A DNA stretch of 64,000 nt from Alphaproteobacteria bacterium (GTDB taxonomy: Bacteria > Pseudomonadota > Alphaproteobacteria > Paracaedibacterales > CAIULA01), in contig CANJLN010000004.1 in NCBI GenBank assembly GCA_947475175.1, positions 1-64,000 on the forward strand, given 5' to 3'. Positions 1-8,423 of this stretch are shown here, in pieces. Below the pieces are notes generated by a model that did not search any database, was not told the DNA's origin, and saw only the letters and a program-made list of their open reading frames with translations. Both the position numbers and the translations under genes were made by a program. The first letter of the stretch is position 1. Every line of letters starts with the position of its first letter.

Positions 1-221
1 CTTAATTCTGGCACAAAAGAACGAGTGTATTCGCCATCTGGATCAAACTTTTCTCCCTGAGTAATAGGGTTAAATATTCTAAAATATGGCGAGGCATCTG
101 CACCTGAGCCTGCAATCCATTGCCAGCCAGTACTGTTATTTGCAAGGTCAGCATCTACCAAACAATCCCAAAACCAATCGCGACCATGGTGCCAATGTTG
201 TAATAGGTTCTTGACTAAGAA
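1..221 (-). pseudogene. phrB: DNA photolyase, 3' remnant cut off by IS21
   Basis: Read on the minus strand, this segment encodes the conserved C-terminal part of a cryptochrome/photolyase (motifs HHGRDWFWD, GWQWIAGSGADASPYFRIF and NPITQG, which line the FAD pocket). It continues in the same frame from the fragment at 3106-4142 if the IS21 element and one 7-bp target copy are removed. The gene runs off the left edge of the window. With no start of its own this part cannot make protein. Photolyase repairs cyclobutane pyrimidine dimers in DNA using light. The identification is secure from motifs; the split is directly visible. Confidence 0.9.
215..221. repeat. Target-site duplication of IS21, left copy
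   Basis: CTAAGAA lies directly before the IS end TGCATATTCC and is repeated at 3106-3112 directly after the other IS end. Seven bases is within the range known for IS21-family insertions. Confidence 0.9.
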
Positions 222-226
222 TGCAT

Positions 227-367
227 ATTCCAGTCCAATTCGATCACTGATTCCAGTCCAAATCGATCGGTGAATCCAGTTCAATTCGATCACCAATTCC
301 AGTCCAAATCGATCGGCGAATCCAGTTCAATTCGATCACCGATTCCAGTCTAAATCGATCATTAATT
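227..367 (+). repeat. Repeated left end of IS21 (about six copies of a ~23-bp unit)
   Basis: Units like ATTCCAGTCCAAATCGATC and ATCCAGTTCAATTCGATCA alternate in tandem between the IS tip and istA. In IS21-family elements such end repeats are transposase binding sites; that role is inferred here. Confidence 0.8.
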
Positions 368-475
368 CCGAGAAATGAACAAGAACTAAAGAGTCCTTTT
401 ATAGGTTTCTTGAGTTAAAGAGTCATATTTTATTTACACTGTATCCTTTCAAACAAATTACGAGAGGTACAGTTT

Positions 476-2035
476 ATGTCAAGGAGTAATATATCGATGA
501 GAAAAATTAGAGAAATAATGAGATTAAAATGGGAATGTGGTTGCAGTCACCGAGCGATTGGCAAAAGCATTAAAGTCAGCGACAGCACTGTCAGCGACTG
601 CTTGCAGCGTGCCAGAGAAGCTAACTTAAGTTGGCCGTTACCCGATGACCTTACCGACGACCAATTAGAAAAGAAATTATATTCCCCGGTTAGAAATACA
701 ATAGGAGAAGAAAAGAGAGGAAAAATTGACTGGTCTTATATCCATAAAGAGTTGAAGCGCAAGCATATGACTTTAAGATTGTTGTGGCTCGAATATAGAG
801 AAAAATATCCTCAAGGAATTGGCTATAGCCAATTTTGTAGTGTTTATCGAGAATGGGGGAAGCCACTGGACGTTTGGATGCATCAAGATCATAAAGCAGG
901 AGAAAAGCTCTTTGTGGATTATGCGGGCCAGACGATGCCTGTTGTCACTAATAATAGTACGGGCGAAGTAGGTGACGCACAGATTTTTGTATCAGCACTT
1001 GGGGCTTCAAGTTTTATCTTTACAGAAGCGACGTGGACACAAAGTCTGCCAGATTGGATTCAGTCTCATGTTAATGCCTTCGAATTCTTTGAAGGATGTC
1101 CTGAAATTCTCGTTCCTGACAACCTCCGCAGTGGCATTCGAAAAACTCATCTTTACGAACCTGACATCAATCAAACCTATCAAGATATGGCGACCCATTA
1201 TGGTGCAGTTGTCATACCGGCACGTGTAAATTCGCCCAAAGATAAATCTAAAGTAGAAAATGCGGTATTACAAGTGGAGAGGCAAGTTTTAGCAAAGCTT
1301 CGTAACCGCACCTTTTTTAGTTTAGAAGAATTAAATCAAGCCCTCAGATTATTGCAAGATGAACTCAATCAGCGTCCTTTCCAAAAGCTACAAGGATCTC
1401 GTTTAAGTCAATTTCTAGAATTAGAAAAACCAGCTCTCAAGCCTCTTCCACCAACGCGGTATGAATATGCTGAGTGGAAAAAGGCTAAGGCTGGATTCAA
1501 TTATCACGTTGAAATTAATAAGCATCATTATAGTGTTCCTTTTACCCTGATTAAGAAGGAACTTCAAGTCCGTTATAACAGTAAAACTGTTGAGGTTTTT
1601 TACCAAAACGAACGTATTGCCTCTCATGTCAGAAGTTACGTTGCTCATGGGTATACGACGAGCCAGCTTCATATGCCAAAGAACCACCAACATCAAGCAG
1701 AATGGACGCCTGAGCGTATTACTTCTTGGGCAGAAAAAATAGGATCAGAAACGGCCCATCTTATAGAAGCCATTATGATCTCACGGCCTCATCCTCAGCA
1801 AGGGTTTCGCTCGTGTGTAGGTGTTCTCAGATTAGCCAAACCCTATGGAAATGAACGACTAGAAGCAGCTTGTAAGCGTGCTTTATCGATTGGCACTTAC
1901 AATTACAAAAGCGTCGAATCCATTTTAAAACACAACCTGGAAAAACAGCCCTTACCAACGGATTCAGTTTCTACTCATAAAAACACAACCTCAGGCTCTC
2001 ACGAGTATGTCCGGGGACAAGGTTACTTTCAATAA
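476..2035 (+). CDS. istA: IS21-family transposase IstA
   Basis: This 519-residue protein is the DDE transposase of the element. It has an N-terminal helix-turn-helix region (about residues 10-45, GCSHRAIGKSIKVSDSTVSD) and an RNase-H-like core. The core shows the first Asp in EKLFVDYAGQ (about 140-150), the second in VPDNLRSGI (about 215), and the Glu in SPKDKSKVENAVLQVER (about 250-265). Length is normal for IstA. ATG is preceded by GAGAGG at a good distance. It is co-oriented with istB 18 bases downstream. Nothing in the ORF looks broken. Confidence 0.96.
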   Translation: MSRSNISMRKIREIMRLKWECGCSHRAIGKSIKVSDSTVSDCLQRAREANLSWPLPDDLTDDQLEKKLYSPVRNTIGEEKRGKIDWSYIHKELKRKHMTLRLLWLEYREKYPQGIGYSQFCSVYREWGKPLDVWMHQDHKAGEKLFVDYAGQTMPVVTNNSTGEVGDAQIFVSALGASSFIFTEATWTQSLPDWIQSHVNAFEFFEGCPEILVPDNLRSGIRKTHLYEPDINQTYQDMATHYGAVVIPARVNSPKDKSKVENAVLQVERQVLAKLRNRTFFSLEELNQALRLLQDELNQRPFQKLQGSRLSQFLELEKPALKPLPPTRYEYAEWKKAKAGFNYHVEINKHHYSVPFTLIKKELQVRYNSKTVEVFYQNERIASHVRSYVAHGYTTSQLHMPKNHQHQAEWTPERITSWAEKIGSETAHLIEAIMISRPHPQQGFRSCVGVLRLAKPYGNERLEAACKRALSIGTYNYKSVESILKHNLEKQPLPTDSVSTHKNTTSGSHEYVRGQGYFQ

Positions 2036-2053
2036 TTTAAAGGAGATCCATTT

Positions 2054-2878
2054 ATGTTAATTAACCCCATTATCGATAAGATCCAGCACCTTCGCTTACA
2101 TGCTATGGCCAGAGCTTTTAAGGAGCAACTGGAGCAACCTGGAATAACACAATTAAGTTTTGAAGAGCGTCTTGGTTTATTAGTGGATATAGAAGTGACA
2201 GCTCGTGAAAACCGGCGATTACAGACACGGCTCCGCAGTGCCAAATTACAGCAATCTGCTTGCTTAGAAGATATTGACTATTATTCTTCCCGCAATCTAG
2301 ATAAATCTTTATTGGCGAGTCTTTCTCATTGCCAATGGGTGACTTCTCACCAAAATATCTTAATTGTTGGTCCTTGTGGAACAGGCAAAACTTTCTTGGC
2401 TTGTGCACTCGCTCATAAAGCATGCCTCTATGGTTACACCGCCCACTATTGTCGAATCGGTCGTCTTTTGTCCGAGTTACAGCTTAATAAAGGGGACGGG
2501 CAATATAGAAAACGCATCAGTGAGCTTGCTAAAACCGATGTGCTTATTTTAGACGACTTTGGGTTATCTCCTCTTTCAGATGAACACCGGCGAGATTTGT
2601 TAGAGATTTTAGATGATCGTCATGATAAAAAATCAACCATCGTGACAAGTCAACTTCCCATTAAGCTTTGGCATGAAATGATAGGCAACGAAACTCTTGC
2701 AGATGCTATTCTTGACAGGCTCATTCATAACTCTCATCGGGTTGAAGTGAAAGGGGAATCAATGAGAAAAACACGCAGCACTATTGAAAAGACAACCGAT
2801 AACTCAAAAGAAAATGAGAAAACTAAAAACAAAGAAACCGGCACCACAGATACATATTCTGAAAAGGGAGCCAATTAA
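2054..2878 (+). CDS. istB: IS21 helper ATPase IstB
   Basis: This 274-residue AAA+ ATPase is related to DnaC and helps IstA choose and capture target DNA. It has a Walker A motif GPCGTGKTF (about residue 105), a Walker B motif VLILDDFG (about 168), and the usual sensor region around TSQLP. The C-terminal ~30 residues are a low-complexity polar tail rich in Lys, Thr and Glu. A ribosome site AAGGAG lies about 9 bases before ATG. It follows istA by 18 bases, so the two are probably co-transcribed. Confidence 0.95.
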   Translation: MLINPIIDKIQHLRLHAMARAFKEQLEQPGITQLSFEERLGLLVDIEVTARENRRLQTRLRSAKLQQSACLEDIDYYSSRNLDKSLLASLSHCQWVTSHQNILIVGPCGTGKTFLACALAHKACLYGYTAHYCRIGRLLSELQLNKGDGQYRKRISELAKTDVLILDDFGLSPLSDEHRRDLLEILDDRHDKKSTIVTSQLPIKLWHEMIGNETLADAILDRLIHNSHRVEVKGESMRKTRSTIEKTTDNSKENEKTKNKETGTTDTYSEKGAN

Positions 2879-2919
2879 GTTGGCGTAAGAAGAGCCAACA
2901 AACTTGGTGGTTGGCAAGG

Positions 2920-2946
2920 AAGCCATCTTATGATGGCTTTATTTTA
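2920..2946 (+). terminator. Rho-independent terminator after istB
   Basis: AAGCCATC-TTAT-GATGGCTT forms an 8-bp stem with a tetraloop, followed by TTATTTT. It is placed just inside the right IS end. Confidence 0.7.
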
Positions 2947-3015
2947 CAAAAAATATTTTGACGAAGGAGACGTAACGAAGTAATTTGATAAGTATATCTT
3001 TTCTTGGATTTATGA

Positions 3016-3105
3016 TCGAATAAAACTGGAATCGGTGATCGATTTGAATCGGAATGAGTGATCGAATAAAGCTGGAATCGGCGATCGAATTCACTGGAAT
3101 ACGCA
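3016..3105 (-). repeat. Repeated right end of IS21
   Basis: Three or four inverted copies of the left-end motif (TGGAATCGG.GATCGA type) lead to the tip. They match the left array in reverse complement, as expected for the binding sites at the other end. Confidence 0.75.
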
Positions 3106-3112
3106 CTAAGAA
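3106..3112. repeat. Target-site duplication of IS21, right copy
   Basis: CTAAGAA repeats the seven bases at 215-221. Removing the element and one copy restores the photolyase frame (GSFLV then KNLLQHWHHG). Confidence 0.9.
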
Positions 3113-4142
3113 TGAGCCAACAATCATTCGCACTCGATTATGCATGTAACCAGTTTGCCAAAGTTCGCGCATGCCAGCATCAACTATAGGGTATCCTGTT
3201 TGTCCTGTTTGCCAAGCTTTTAGATAAAGTGGGTTTTTTACCCACGGAAAAGCGTTAAACTTTTTTTGGAAGTTTTCATTAGCCAAATCAGAAAAATGGT
3301 AAAGTAATGAATGAGAAAACTCCCGCCAACCCAATTCACTTAAAAAACAATCACTATCTTTTGCCCAGTCATGTCTTAATCCTTGAGCGCCATGCCAAGC
3401 CTGATTCGGCGAAATTTCCGCAAAGTGCAAATGAGGAGATAGTCGTGAAACATTTTTTTTGACTGGGTAGTTTCTATCTTCTTTGTAGCCTTGTAAGCCA
3501 TCTTCTAAAAATTCTATAAGTCTTGACTGAGCAGCATACTCACCTATCTTCCAACATGATTGCATTTGTTCATGCCAATTAATTTTAGGCAGCAACTCTA
3601 AACTTTTTAAGGTTGTAGAGTTATGGGCATCTTTAATTAAGGTTAGTTTTTCTGGTTTTGGTAGAGGATGCCTCGGTGACTTTGCCTGCAAACACGCTCT
3701 GTAAAAAGGTGTGAAGACTCTATAGTGAGTTTTATCATTTTTAAGAACTTCCCATGGTTCCCAAAGCAACGACCCATTAAAGCTTTTGCATTCAATGTTT
3801 ATGTTTTTAAGTTCAGTTTTAATTAATGAATCTTTTGCTATACGCTGCGGTTCATAACACCTATTCCAGTAAACTGCATGTACCGTATTTTTTTTGGAGT
3901 ATTTCAAAAATAATGCTTCTTGCGCTACGAACATACACATTTAATGTGTTTTTTAAACTTTTATTCAGAGCATTCAAAGAATGGTGTAACCACCATTGGC
4001 TGGCACCACCCATTTTGTATGTGTCAGTATCTAGAATATAAATGGGCATTACTGCGCCATTTTGAGCTGCTTTAAAAAGCGCTGGATTATCAGCAATTCG
4101 TAGGTCTTGGCGAAACCAAAAAATTGTTGTTTTACCTGTCAT
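3106..4142 (-). pseudogene. phrB: DNA photolyase, 5' part, frameshifted and cut by IS21
   Basis: The N-terminus reads MTGKTTIFWFRQDLRIADNPAL, the classic start of the photolyase antenna-binding domain. The rest holds the FAD-binding domain, with VYWNRCYEP, PHLHFAEISPNQ, LGWREFSHSLLYHF and YPIVDAGMRELWQTGYMHNR. The first ~90 residues and the remainder lie in different frames. The switch is at a run of eight T (eight A in the coding sense) at 3888-3895, so a one-base indel in the homopolymer is the likely cause. The gene is then interrupted at 3106 by IS21 and continues at 1-221. The first lesion could be a sequencing error, but the IS insertion cannot. Start chosen at 4142; an upstream ATG at 4157 adds five residues. 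Confidence 0.9.
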
Positions 4143-4759
4143 TTTGCAACTGTTCAAAATTAAAGATTAGAATGTTTGGTTGTACTTCATTTTCAAAAAG
4201 TGAAAACGATTAGAACTTTCTAAGGCGCCGTCAAGTTAAATGATAACGGTTAGAAAAAAAGGGGGGCAATGTTACGCAGAATCCCTTCATACTGCTTTGT
4301 GTGTCGAGTCCGGAAAAATCCTGCGGCCACGGGGCTGATCTTTTTTCTTTCACACATCGCTTCTGATCCATCACTTTCATTGTTAAATTTAACATAAATT
4401 TTGCTAAAAAGCAAATTTTGAAAAAGCCCATCAAATATGTATAGCGGTGGTTTTGGCTGTATATTTCGAATATAGAAACTGCCATTCTCGGACTCGTTCC
4501 TAGAATCTTTTGAGATCCTCGGAACAAGTCCGAGGATGACAAGGTGTGAGTAGCGAGGATGACAGTGGTGGAGTTGAAATGGCGTTACACGGTATAGCTG
4601 AAGGAGTACAAAGAAGAAAGAAAGTTGTCATCCTCGGATTTATTCCGAGGATCTCAAGACGTAGTCACGGAGCTCACAAAGATTCTCAGGTTCCCTTTTC
4701 GTCAAAACCTTGGCGAAGTGGGGCATCAGAAAAAACAAGAGAGAGGGAAATATTCTGCG
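4143..4759. other. Gene-poor stretch with REP palindromes
   Basis: I see no convincing gene here. Open frames on both strands run through the REP repeats and look spurious. A 35-codon ORF on the minus strand (4357 to 4250) has a protein-like composition but no ribosome site. The region separates the photolyase fragment from the decayed secreted-protein gene. Confidence 0.5.
4514..4653. repeat. Inverted pair of REP-like palindromes (REPIN-like)
   Basis: Copy one (4514-4540) reads GATCCTCGG-AACAAGT-CCGAGGATGAC. Copy two (4627-4653) is the same element inverted, with the centre changed to ATTTATT. Each copy is itself a hairpin (CCTCGG/CCGAGG stem). After copy one there is an additional GAGGATGACAGTGG. 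The same convergent arrangement recurs at 21997-22251 and 46761-46857. Confidence 0.85.
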
Positions 4760-5264
4760 TTAATCTAGAATTTTGTCTACAACCATAAATGGAATATCAA
4801 GAAACAGCGAGCTCAAACGTGTGTTTTCTTTCATAGGTGAAAAACTAATATGACGAGTTTTTGTCTCACCCCTCTCCCACAACTGTTTGATTAAATAAGG
4901 TTTGACATCCCCAAGTGTGTCTGTTGGTGACGATACGACGCATGAAATTGAAGTCTTACTTAATGAATCAACGAACGTTACGGTTTTACCAGGATTTCCT
5001 GGTTCGAAACGGCTGAGGCTGCTGGAGAGTTTTTCTCCAAATATCACTGACGCTAACTTATCTGCAACTGCCGATCTTTCAGAAATTCAATGTATCGAAT
5101 TTTGTTTCGAGAACCTTAATCTCTTTGGTTAACTCTTCAAGCTTCTGTTGTAAGGCCTGGTCTTGCGCCGTGTCATCCATGGAAAATACAGGCGTGCTCA
5201 GAAAAACATAAGAAAGCAGCAGAACTTTCAGATATAGTGTGATTTTATTTGATTTGCGCATCAT
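4760..5264 (-). pseudogene. Secreted protein of unknown function, frameshifted
   Basis: The first frame (5264 to 5079) gives 61 residues: a positively charged start, a hydrophobic segment LYLKVLLLSYVFLSTPVFS that looks like a signal peptide, and a heptad-like charged helix (QQKLEELTKEIKVLETKF). At about 5090 the frame stops, and a second frame carries on without a gap in composition (ISERSAVADKLASVIFGEK) to 4760. Together they would make a periplasmic protein of about 160 residues with a coiled-coil start. I do not recognise the family. A one-base indel near 5085-5095 is the simplest reading; two separate small genes are less likely because the second lacks a ribosome site. Confidence 0.5.
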
Positions 5265-5651
5265 CTTATTCCCAAACTTTTCAAGTAAACTCTTGTGTCC
5301 ATCTCTATAAGATAAAATAAAAAAGTTAAAAATAAGTAAATAAAGAATTTGTGTGGAAAGTAAGGCGTTTTTATGAGAAAAAAATGAAAATAATTTCCGA
5401 AAATTAGCAATTTGTTAATTATTTCGCATTATTATTATAATTGCAGACGTTTGCATTGGCGCCCATAAAAAGGTACCCGCCCTGGTTTTTTTTTCGACAG
5501 GTTTAGCGGCATGGGAGAGGATTTTGTCCAATTTCAGCCGGGACGGGGGTAGTGGGTGGCCCCACCCTTGTTGTTGGGGAGATGTAGGAAAAGTTAATTT
5601 TTAGTTAATTTCCCATACAATTTTAGGTAATTAAAGTCTCTTAATGCTTTC
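5265..5651. other. Non-coding stretch downstream of ftsQ
   Basis: No gene is visible. The left part is very AT-rich and probably holds the promoter of the decayed minus-strand gene. The right part has a GC-rich block with the palindrome GGGTGGCCCCACCC at about 5556-5569, not followed by a T run on either strand. ftsA and ftsZ, which often follow ftsQ, are not here. Confidence 0.5.
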
Positions 5652-6566
5652 TCAAGTCTCTTTCCCTTTAATCTTTATGCGAACAGCTGCAGCTTTTGAG
5701 AGACGCAAGATAATTTGTTTGGGAACGCGTAAATCCACAACAGATGTTTCGTCTTTACTAATTTTTTTCTGTTCAATCAAAAGAGAAAGGCGAGCCAATG
5801 CATCTTCGACAGAATCTTCAGGAAGTTTTACAAGAATGCTGTTTTCAAGGCTTAAATCCCAACGACGTTCACGGATTCTAACAAGGGAACTAAGCCTTTT
5901 TCTAATTTCAGGAAATTTCTCAAGCAGTGCCAGTATTTTAGGAGCATGGACAGGAGCATCAGCACCAACAACAACGGGTAAGTGTTGGAATTGAGTGACA
6001 CCAGGGCTTGTAATGACGACACCCTCTTGATCAACCAAAAAGAAACTTTTTTGGTGGTGCCAAAGGGCAATGGGTTTACGTTCTATCATTTGAATATAGA
6101 GCAAATTTGGTAAACGCCTTTGAACAGTTGCTGATTTAATCCAATCAATTTTTTCAAGATTGGATTTAATTGCTTCTAGGTTGTAGGCCAGTATGGGGTG
6201 CCCTCTTTGTGCCTGAACTGCGGCTAGAATTATATCTTGAGGAGAGTGTTGACGGCCTTCTACAAAGACCTCATCAATCCGCAATCCCATATGAGCTGAG
6301 AAATCGATTGTTTTTTGAGAAAAATAAATCAAGGCTGTTTGCATATATCCAAACCATATGCTGCCTGCGCCTAAGATGATAAAAAATCCAAGAAATCCAA
6401 GAATAAGCATTTGTCTATAATAGTTTCGATTCCATTTTGATCTGGATTTTCGAACAGAATGCCGCTGTTTTCCTTTGTTTTTTGAAAAGAAAGAGCTGAC
6501 CCAGCTAAAAGAAGAGGAAGGGTTTTGATTTCTGCTTGGTCTTGGACTTGCCTTTAATGATGACAT
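5652..6566 (-). CDS. ftsQ: Cell division protein FtsQ
   Basis: FtsQ links cytoplasmic and periplasmic divisome parts through FtsB/FtsL. The 304-residue protein has a long basic cytoplasmic tail (residues 1-50), one membrane segment (about 53-75, MLILGFLGFFIILGAGSIWF), a POTRA domain (about 95-165, IDEVFVEGRQH through LYIQMIERKPIALW) and the beta domain (QEGVVI onward). This is the usual alphaproteobacterial FtsQ form and length. Its start overlaps the end of ddl by 13 bases, so translation is probably coupled. It is the last gene of the dcw cluster here. Confidence 0.92.
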   Translation of the reverse strand: MSSLKASPRPSRNQNPSSSFSWVSSFFSKNKGKQRHSVRKSRSKWNRNYYRQMLILGFLGFFIILGAGSIWFGYMQTALIYFSQKTIDFSAHMGLRIDEVFVEGRQHSPQDIILAAVQAQRGHPILAYNLEAIKSNLEKIDWIKSATVQRRLPNLLYIQMIERKPIALWHHQKSFFLVDQEGVVITSPGVTQFQHLPVVVGADAPVHAPKILALLEKFPEIRKRLSSLVRIRERRWDLSLENSILVKLPEDSVEDALARLSLLIEQKKISKDETSVVDLRVPKQIILRLSKAAAVRIKIKGKET

Positions 6567-7474
6567 TTCGCTGCTCTAAGCTTTCTTTCAATTAACTCAC
6601 CATACGATATGCCAACATATTCTGCTATTTCTGGAACCAAAGATAATGGTGTTAATCCTGGTTGTGTATTTAATTCTAACAGATAAAAGGTTGGTTTATC
6701 ACCTGTGTCATCATAACGGAAATCAGAGCGAGTGACACCATGGCATCCAAGAGCTTTATGTGCTTTTAAAGCAAGGTCTAAGGATTCTTGATAGGCATCT
6801 GGTGATATGCCGGCTGGCATAATATGTTTGGCTTTTCCAGGCGTGTATTTTGCGGTGTAGTCATAAAATCCCTCGAGAGGGCAAATTTCAATAGCACCGA
6901 TGGCTTGATCATCAATAACAGCCACATGGATTTCACGTCCTGGAATAAATTGCTCAATTAAAACTTGGTCACCGTAACACCATTCATTAAGACTGGTCTG
7001 AAGGTCTTCATCTTTAAAAACAAGAGTGACCCCGCGACTTGATCCTTCACCAATGGGTTTAATGACATAAGGGATATCCATCGGATGACCTTTTTTAAGC
7101 TCATCAAAAGAAATAACTTTCCATGGTGGGGTTTGAATGCCGATATGTTGAAATATTTTGCGAGATAGAATTTTGTTCATAGCAAGAGCAGATGCTGTTA
7201 CACCGCAATGCGTGTAAGGGATTCCAATCATTTCCAAAACTCCTTGAATAACGCCATCTTCACCACCAACGCCATGAAGAGCATTAAAAATCACATCGGG
7301 CTTTGCATCCAATAATTCTTTTAACAATTGAGGAAGGTTGCGCTTTACATCAATGGCTTTGACAGAATAACCAAGGTTATTTAATGCTTTTACAACGCCC
7401 TCTCCTGAAGAGAGAGAGACCTCGCGTTCAGATGACCATCCACCCATTAAAACAGCAACATGCTTTGACTTCAT
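6554..7474 (-). CDS. ddl: D-alanine--D-alanine ligase
   Basis: This ATP-grasp enzyme joins two D-Ala for the end of the peptidoglycan stem peptide. Motifs seen: VLMGGWSSEREVSLSSG at the start, HGVGGEDGVIQG, YVIKPIGEGSSRGV, the metal-binding LELNTQPGLT near the C-terminus. I chose ATG at 7474 (MKSKHVAVLMGG, 306 residues), because a longer frame to 7528 would overlap murB and add residues unlike the family. It follows murB by 20 bases and overlaps ftsQ. Confidence 0.95.
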   Translation of the reverse strand: MKSKHVAVLMGGWSSEREVSLSSGEGVVKALNNLGYSVKAIDVKRNLPQLLKELLDAKPDVIFNALHGVGGEDGVIQGVLEMIGIPYTHCGVTASALAMNKILSRKIFQHIGIQTPPWKVISFDELKKGHPMDIPYVIKPIGEGSSRGVTLVFKDEDLQTSLNEWCYGDQVLIEQFIPGREIHVAVIDDQAIGAIEICPLEGFYDYTAKYTPGKAKHIMPAGISPDAYQESLDLALKAHKALGCHGVTRSDFRYDDTGDKPTFYLLELNTQPGLTPLSLVPEIAEYVGISYGELIERKLRAAKCHH

Positions 7475-7494
7475 TAATTTAATCTTTCTAATAC

Positions 7495-8412
7495 TTAAAG
7501 AGGAGCCCCAAGGCGAATGATTTCCCATTCCAGCTCTTGTCCCGTTATTTCTTTCACTTTCTGTTGAACCATCATCCCAAGAGTTTCAATGTCACTGGCC
7601 TGTGCTGCATCAAGATTAAGCAAGAAATTGCAATGTTTTTCAGAGACTTGCGCATCGCCAATGCGAAGGCCTCTACATCCAGCTTGATCAATCAATTCCC
7701 ATGCTTTTGGCCCTTGAGCGGGATTCTTAAATGTGCTTCCGCCAGTGCGACCTCTAATAGGTTGACTTTCTTCTCTTTTTTGCAAATACGCGTTAACTTT
7801 CATTTTAATCTCAAGAGGATCTTTTTTTATACATCTAAAAGCGGCTCTTACAGCAATTGAATCCATTGGCAGATTTCCATGACGATACGTCATATGAATT
7901 TCATGACTATGTAAACGATGCAGATTTCCTTGTGGATCAACAAATTCAAACCATTCGAGGAAATCTTTTGTTTCATTGTCATAAGCACCGGCATTCATAG
8001 CCAGAGCCCCACCAATTGTACCAGGAATACCTACAAGAAATTCAAGACCGGATAATCCAGCTTCTTGGCATTTCATGACAAGGGTTCTGTTTAAACAACC
8101 CGCTCCTGCAATAACGATGTCGTCTTCTATGGAAATCTCAGAAAATCCACTGCCTAATTTGACAATGCAGCTGTCAATTCCACCATCTCGAACCAAAATA
8201 TTAGAGCCAGCGCCGATACACATGACTTTTAAGTTAGATGGTTTATTTTTTAGAAAATAACATAAATCATCTGTATTGGCAGGCTTGAAAAAAATTTCAC
8301 AAGGACCACCAACTTTAAACCAAGTTGCTTTGGACATTAAATAACCAAAGGAATATCGACCTTGAACGACAGGAAGATCTTTTACAAAAGGACTCTCTTT
8401 TAGTTGCATCAT
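7495..8412 (-). CDS. murB: UDP-N-acetylenolpyruvoylglucosamine reductase MurB
   Basis: MurB reduces UDP-GlcNAc-enolpyruvate to UDP-MurNAc with NADPH and FAD in the cytoplasm. The 305-residue protein has TWFKVGGPCEIFF and GAGSNILVRDGG in the FAD-binding domain, LVGIPGTIGGALAMNAGAYD, the catalytic-Ser motif GRTGGSTFKNP and the closing DAQVSEKHCNFLLN. Length fits the shorter type without the extra E. coli-like insert. It lies 11 bases after murC. Confidence 0.96.
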   Translation of the reverse strand: MMQLKESPFVKDLPVVQGRYSFGYLMSKATWFKVGGPCEIFFKPANTDDLCYFLKNKPSNLKVMCIGAGSNILVRDGGIDSCIVKLGSGFSEISIEDDIVIAGAGCLNRTLVMKCQEAGLSGLEFLVGIPGTIGGALAMNAGAYDNETKDFLEWFEFVDPQGNLHRLHSHEIHMTYRHGNLPMDSIAVRAAFRCIKKDPLEIKMKVNAYLQKREESQPIRGRTGGSTFKNPAQGPKAWELIDQAGCRGLRIGDAQVSEKHCNFLLNLDAAQASDIETLGMMVQQKVKEITGQELEWEIIRLGAPL

Positions 8413-8423
8413 CGAGATAGCTT

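Larger units (their letters stand above)
222..3105 (+). mobile_element. IS21-family insertion sequence, 2884 bp, apparently complete
   Basis: The element begins TGCATATTCCAG and ends with the matching inverted end CTGGAATACGCA. It is flanked by CTAAGAA on both sides, and carries istA and istB in the order and orientation typical of IS21. Both ends carry multiple internal copies of a sequence like ATTCCAG..CAA.TCGATC, as IS21 members usually do. Both ORFs are full length, so the element may still be active. It sits inside phrB and splits that gene. Confidence 0.95.

Noticed and set aside
227-367. Possible CRISPR or iteron array at the left
   Set aside because: The units belong to the IS21 end, match the other end inverted, and have no unique spacers.
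4250-4357. 35-codon minus-strand ORF with peptide MCERKKISPVAAGFFRTR at its start
   Set aside because: The composition is plausible, but no ribosome site, no promoter and no second copy in the window support it. It may deserve a database search.
4231-4542. 103-codon minus-strand ORF
   Set aside because: It starts inside a REP palindrome, has no ribosome site, and its composition is not protein-like.
5556-5569. Terminator for the dcw cluster at GGGTGGCCCCACCC
   Set aside because: There is a palindrome but no T run on the minus strand, and the loop would be too short for the full stem.
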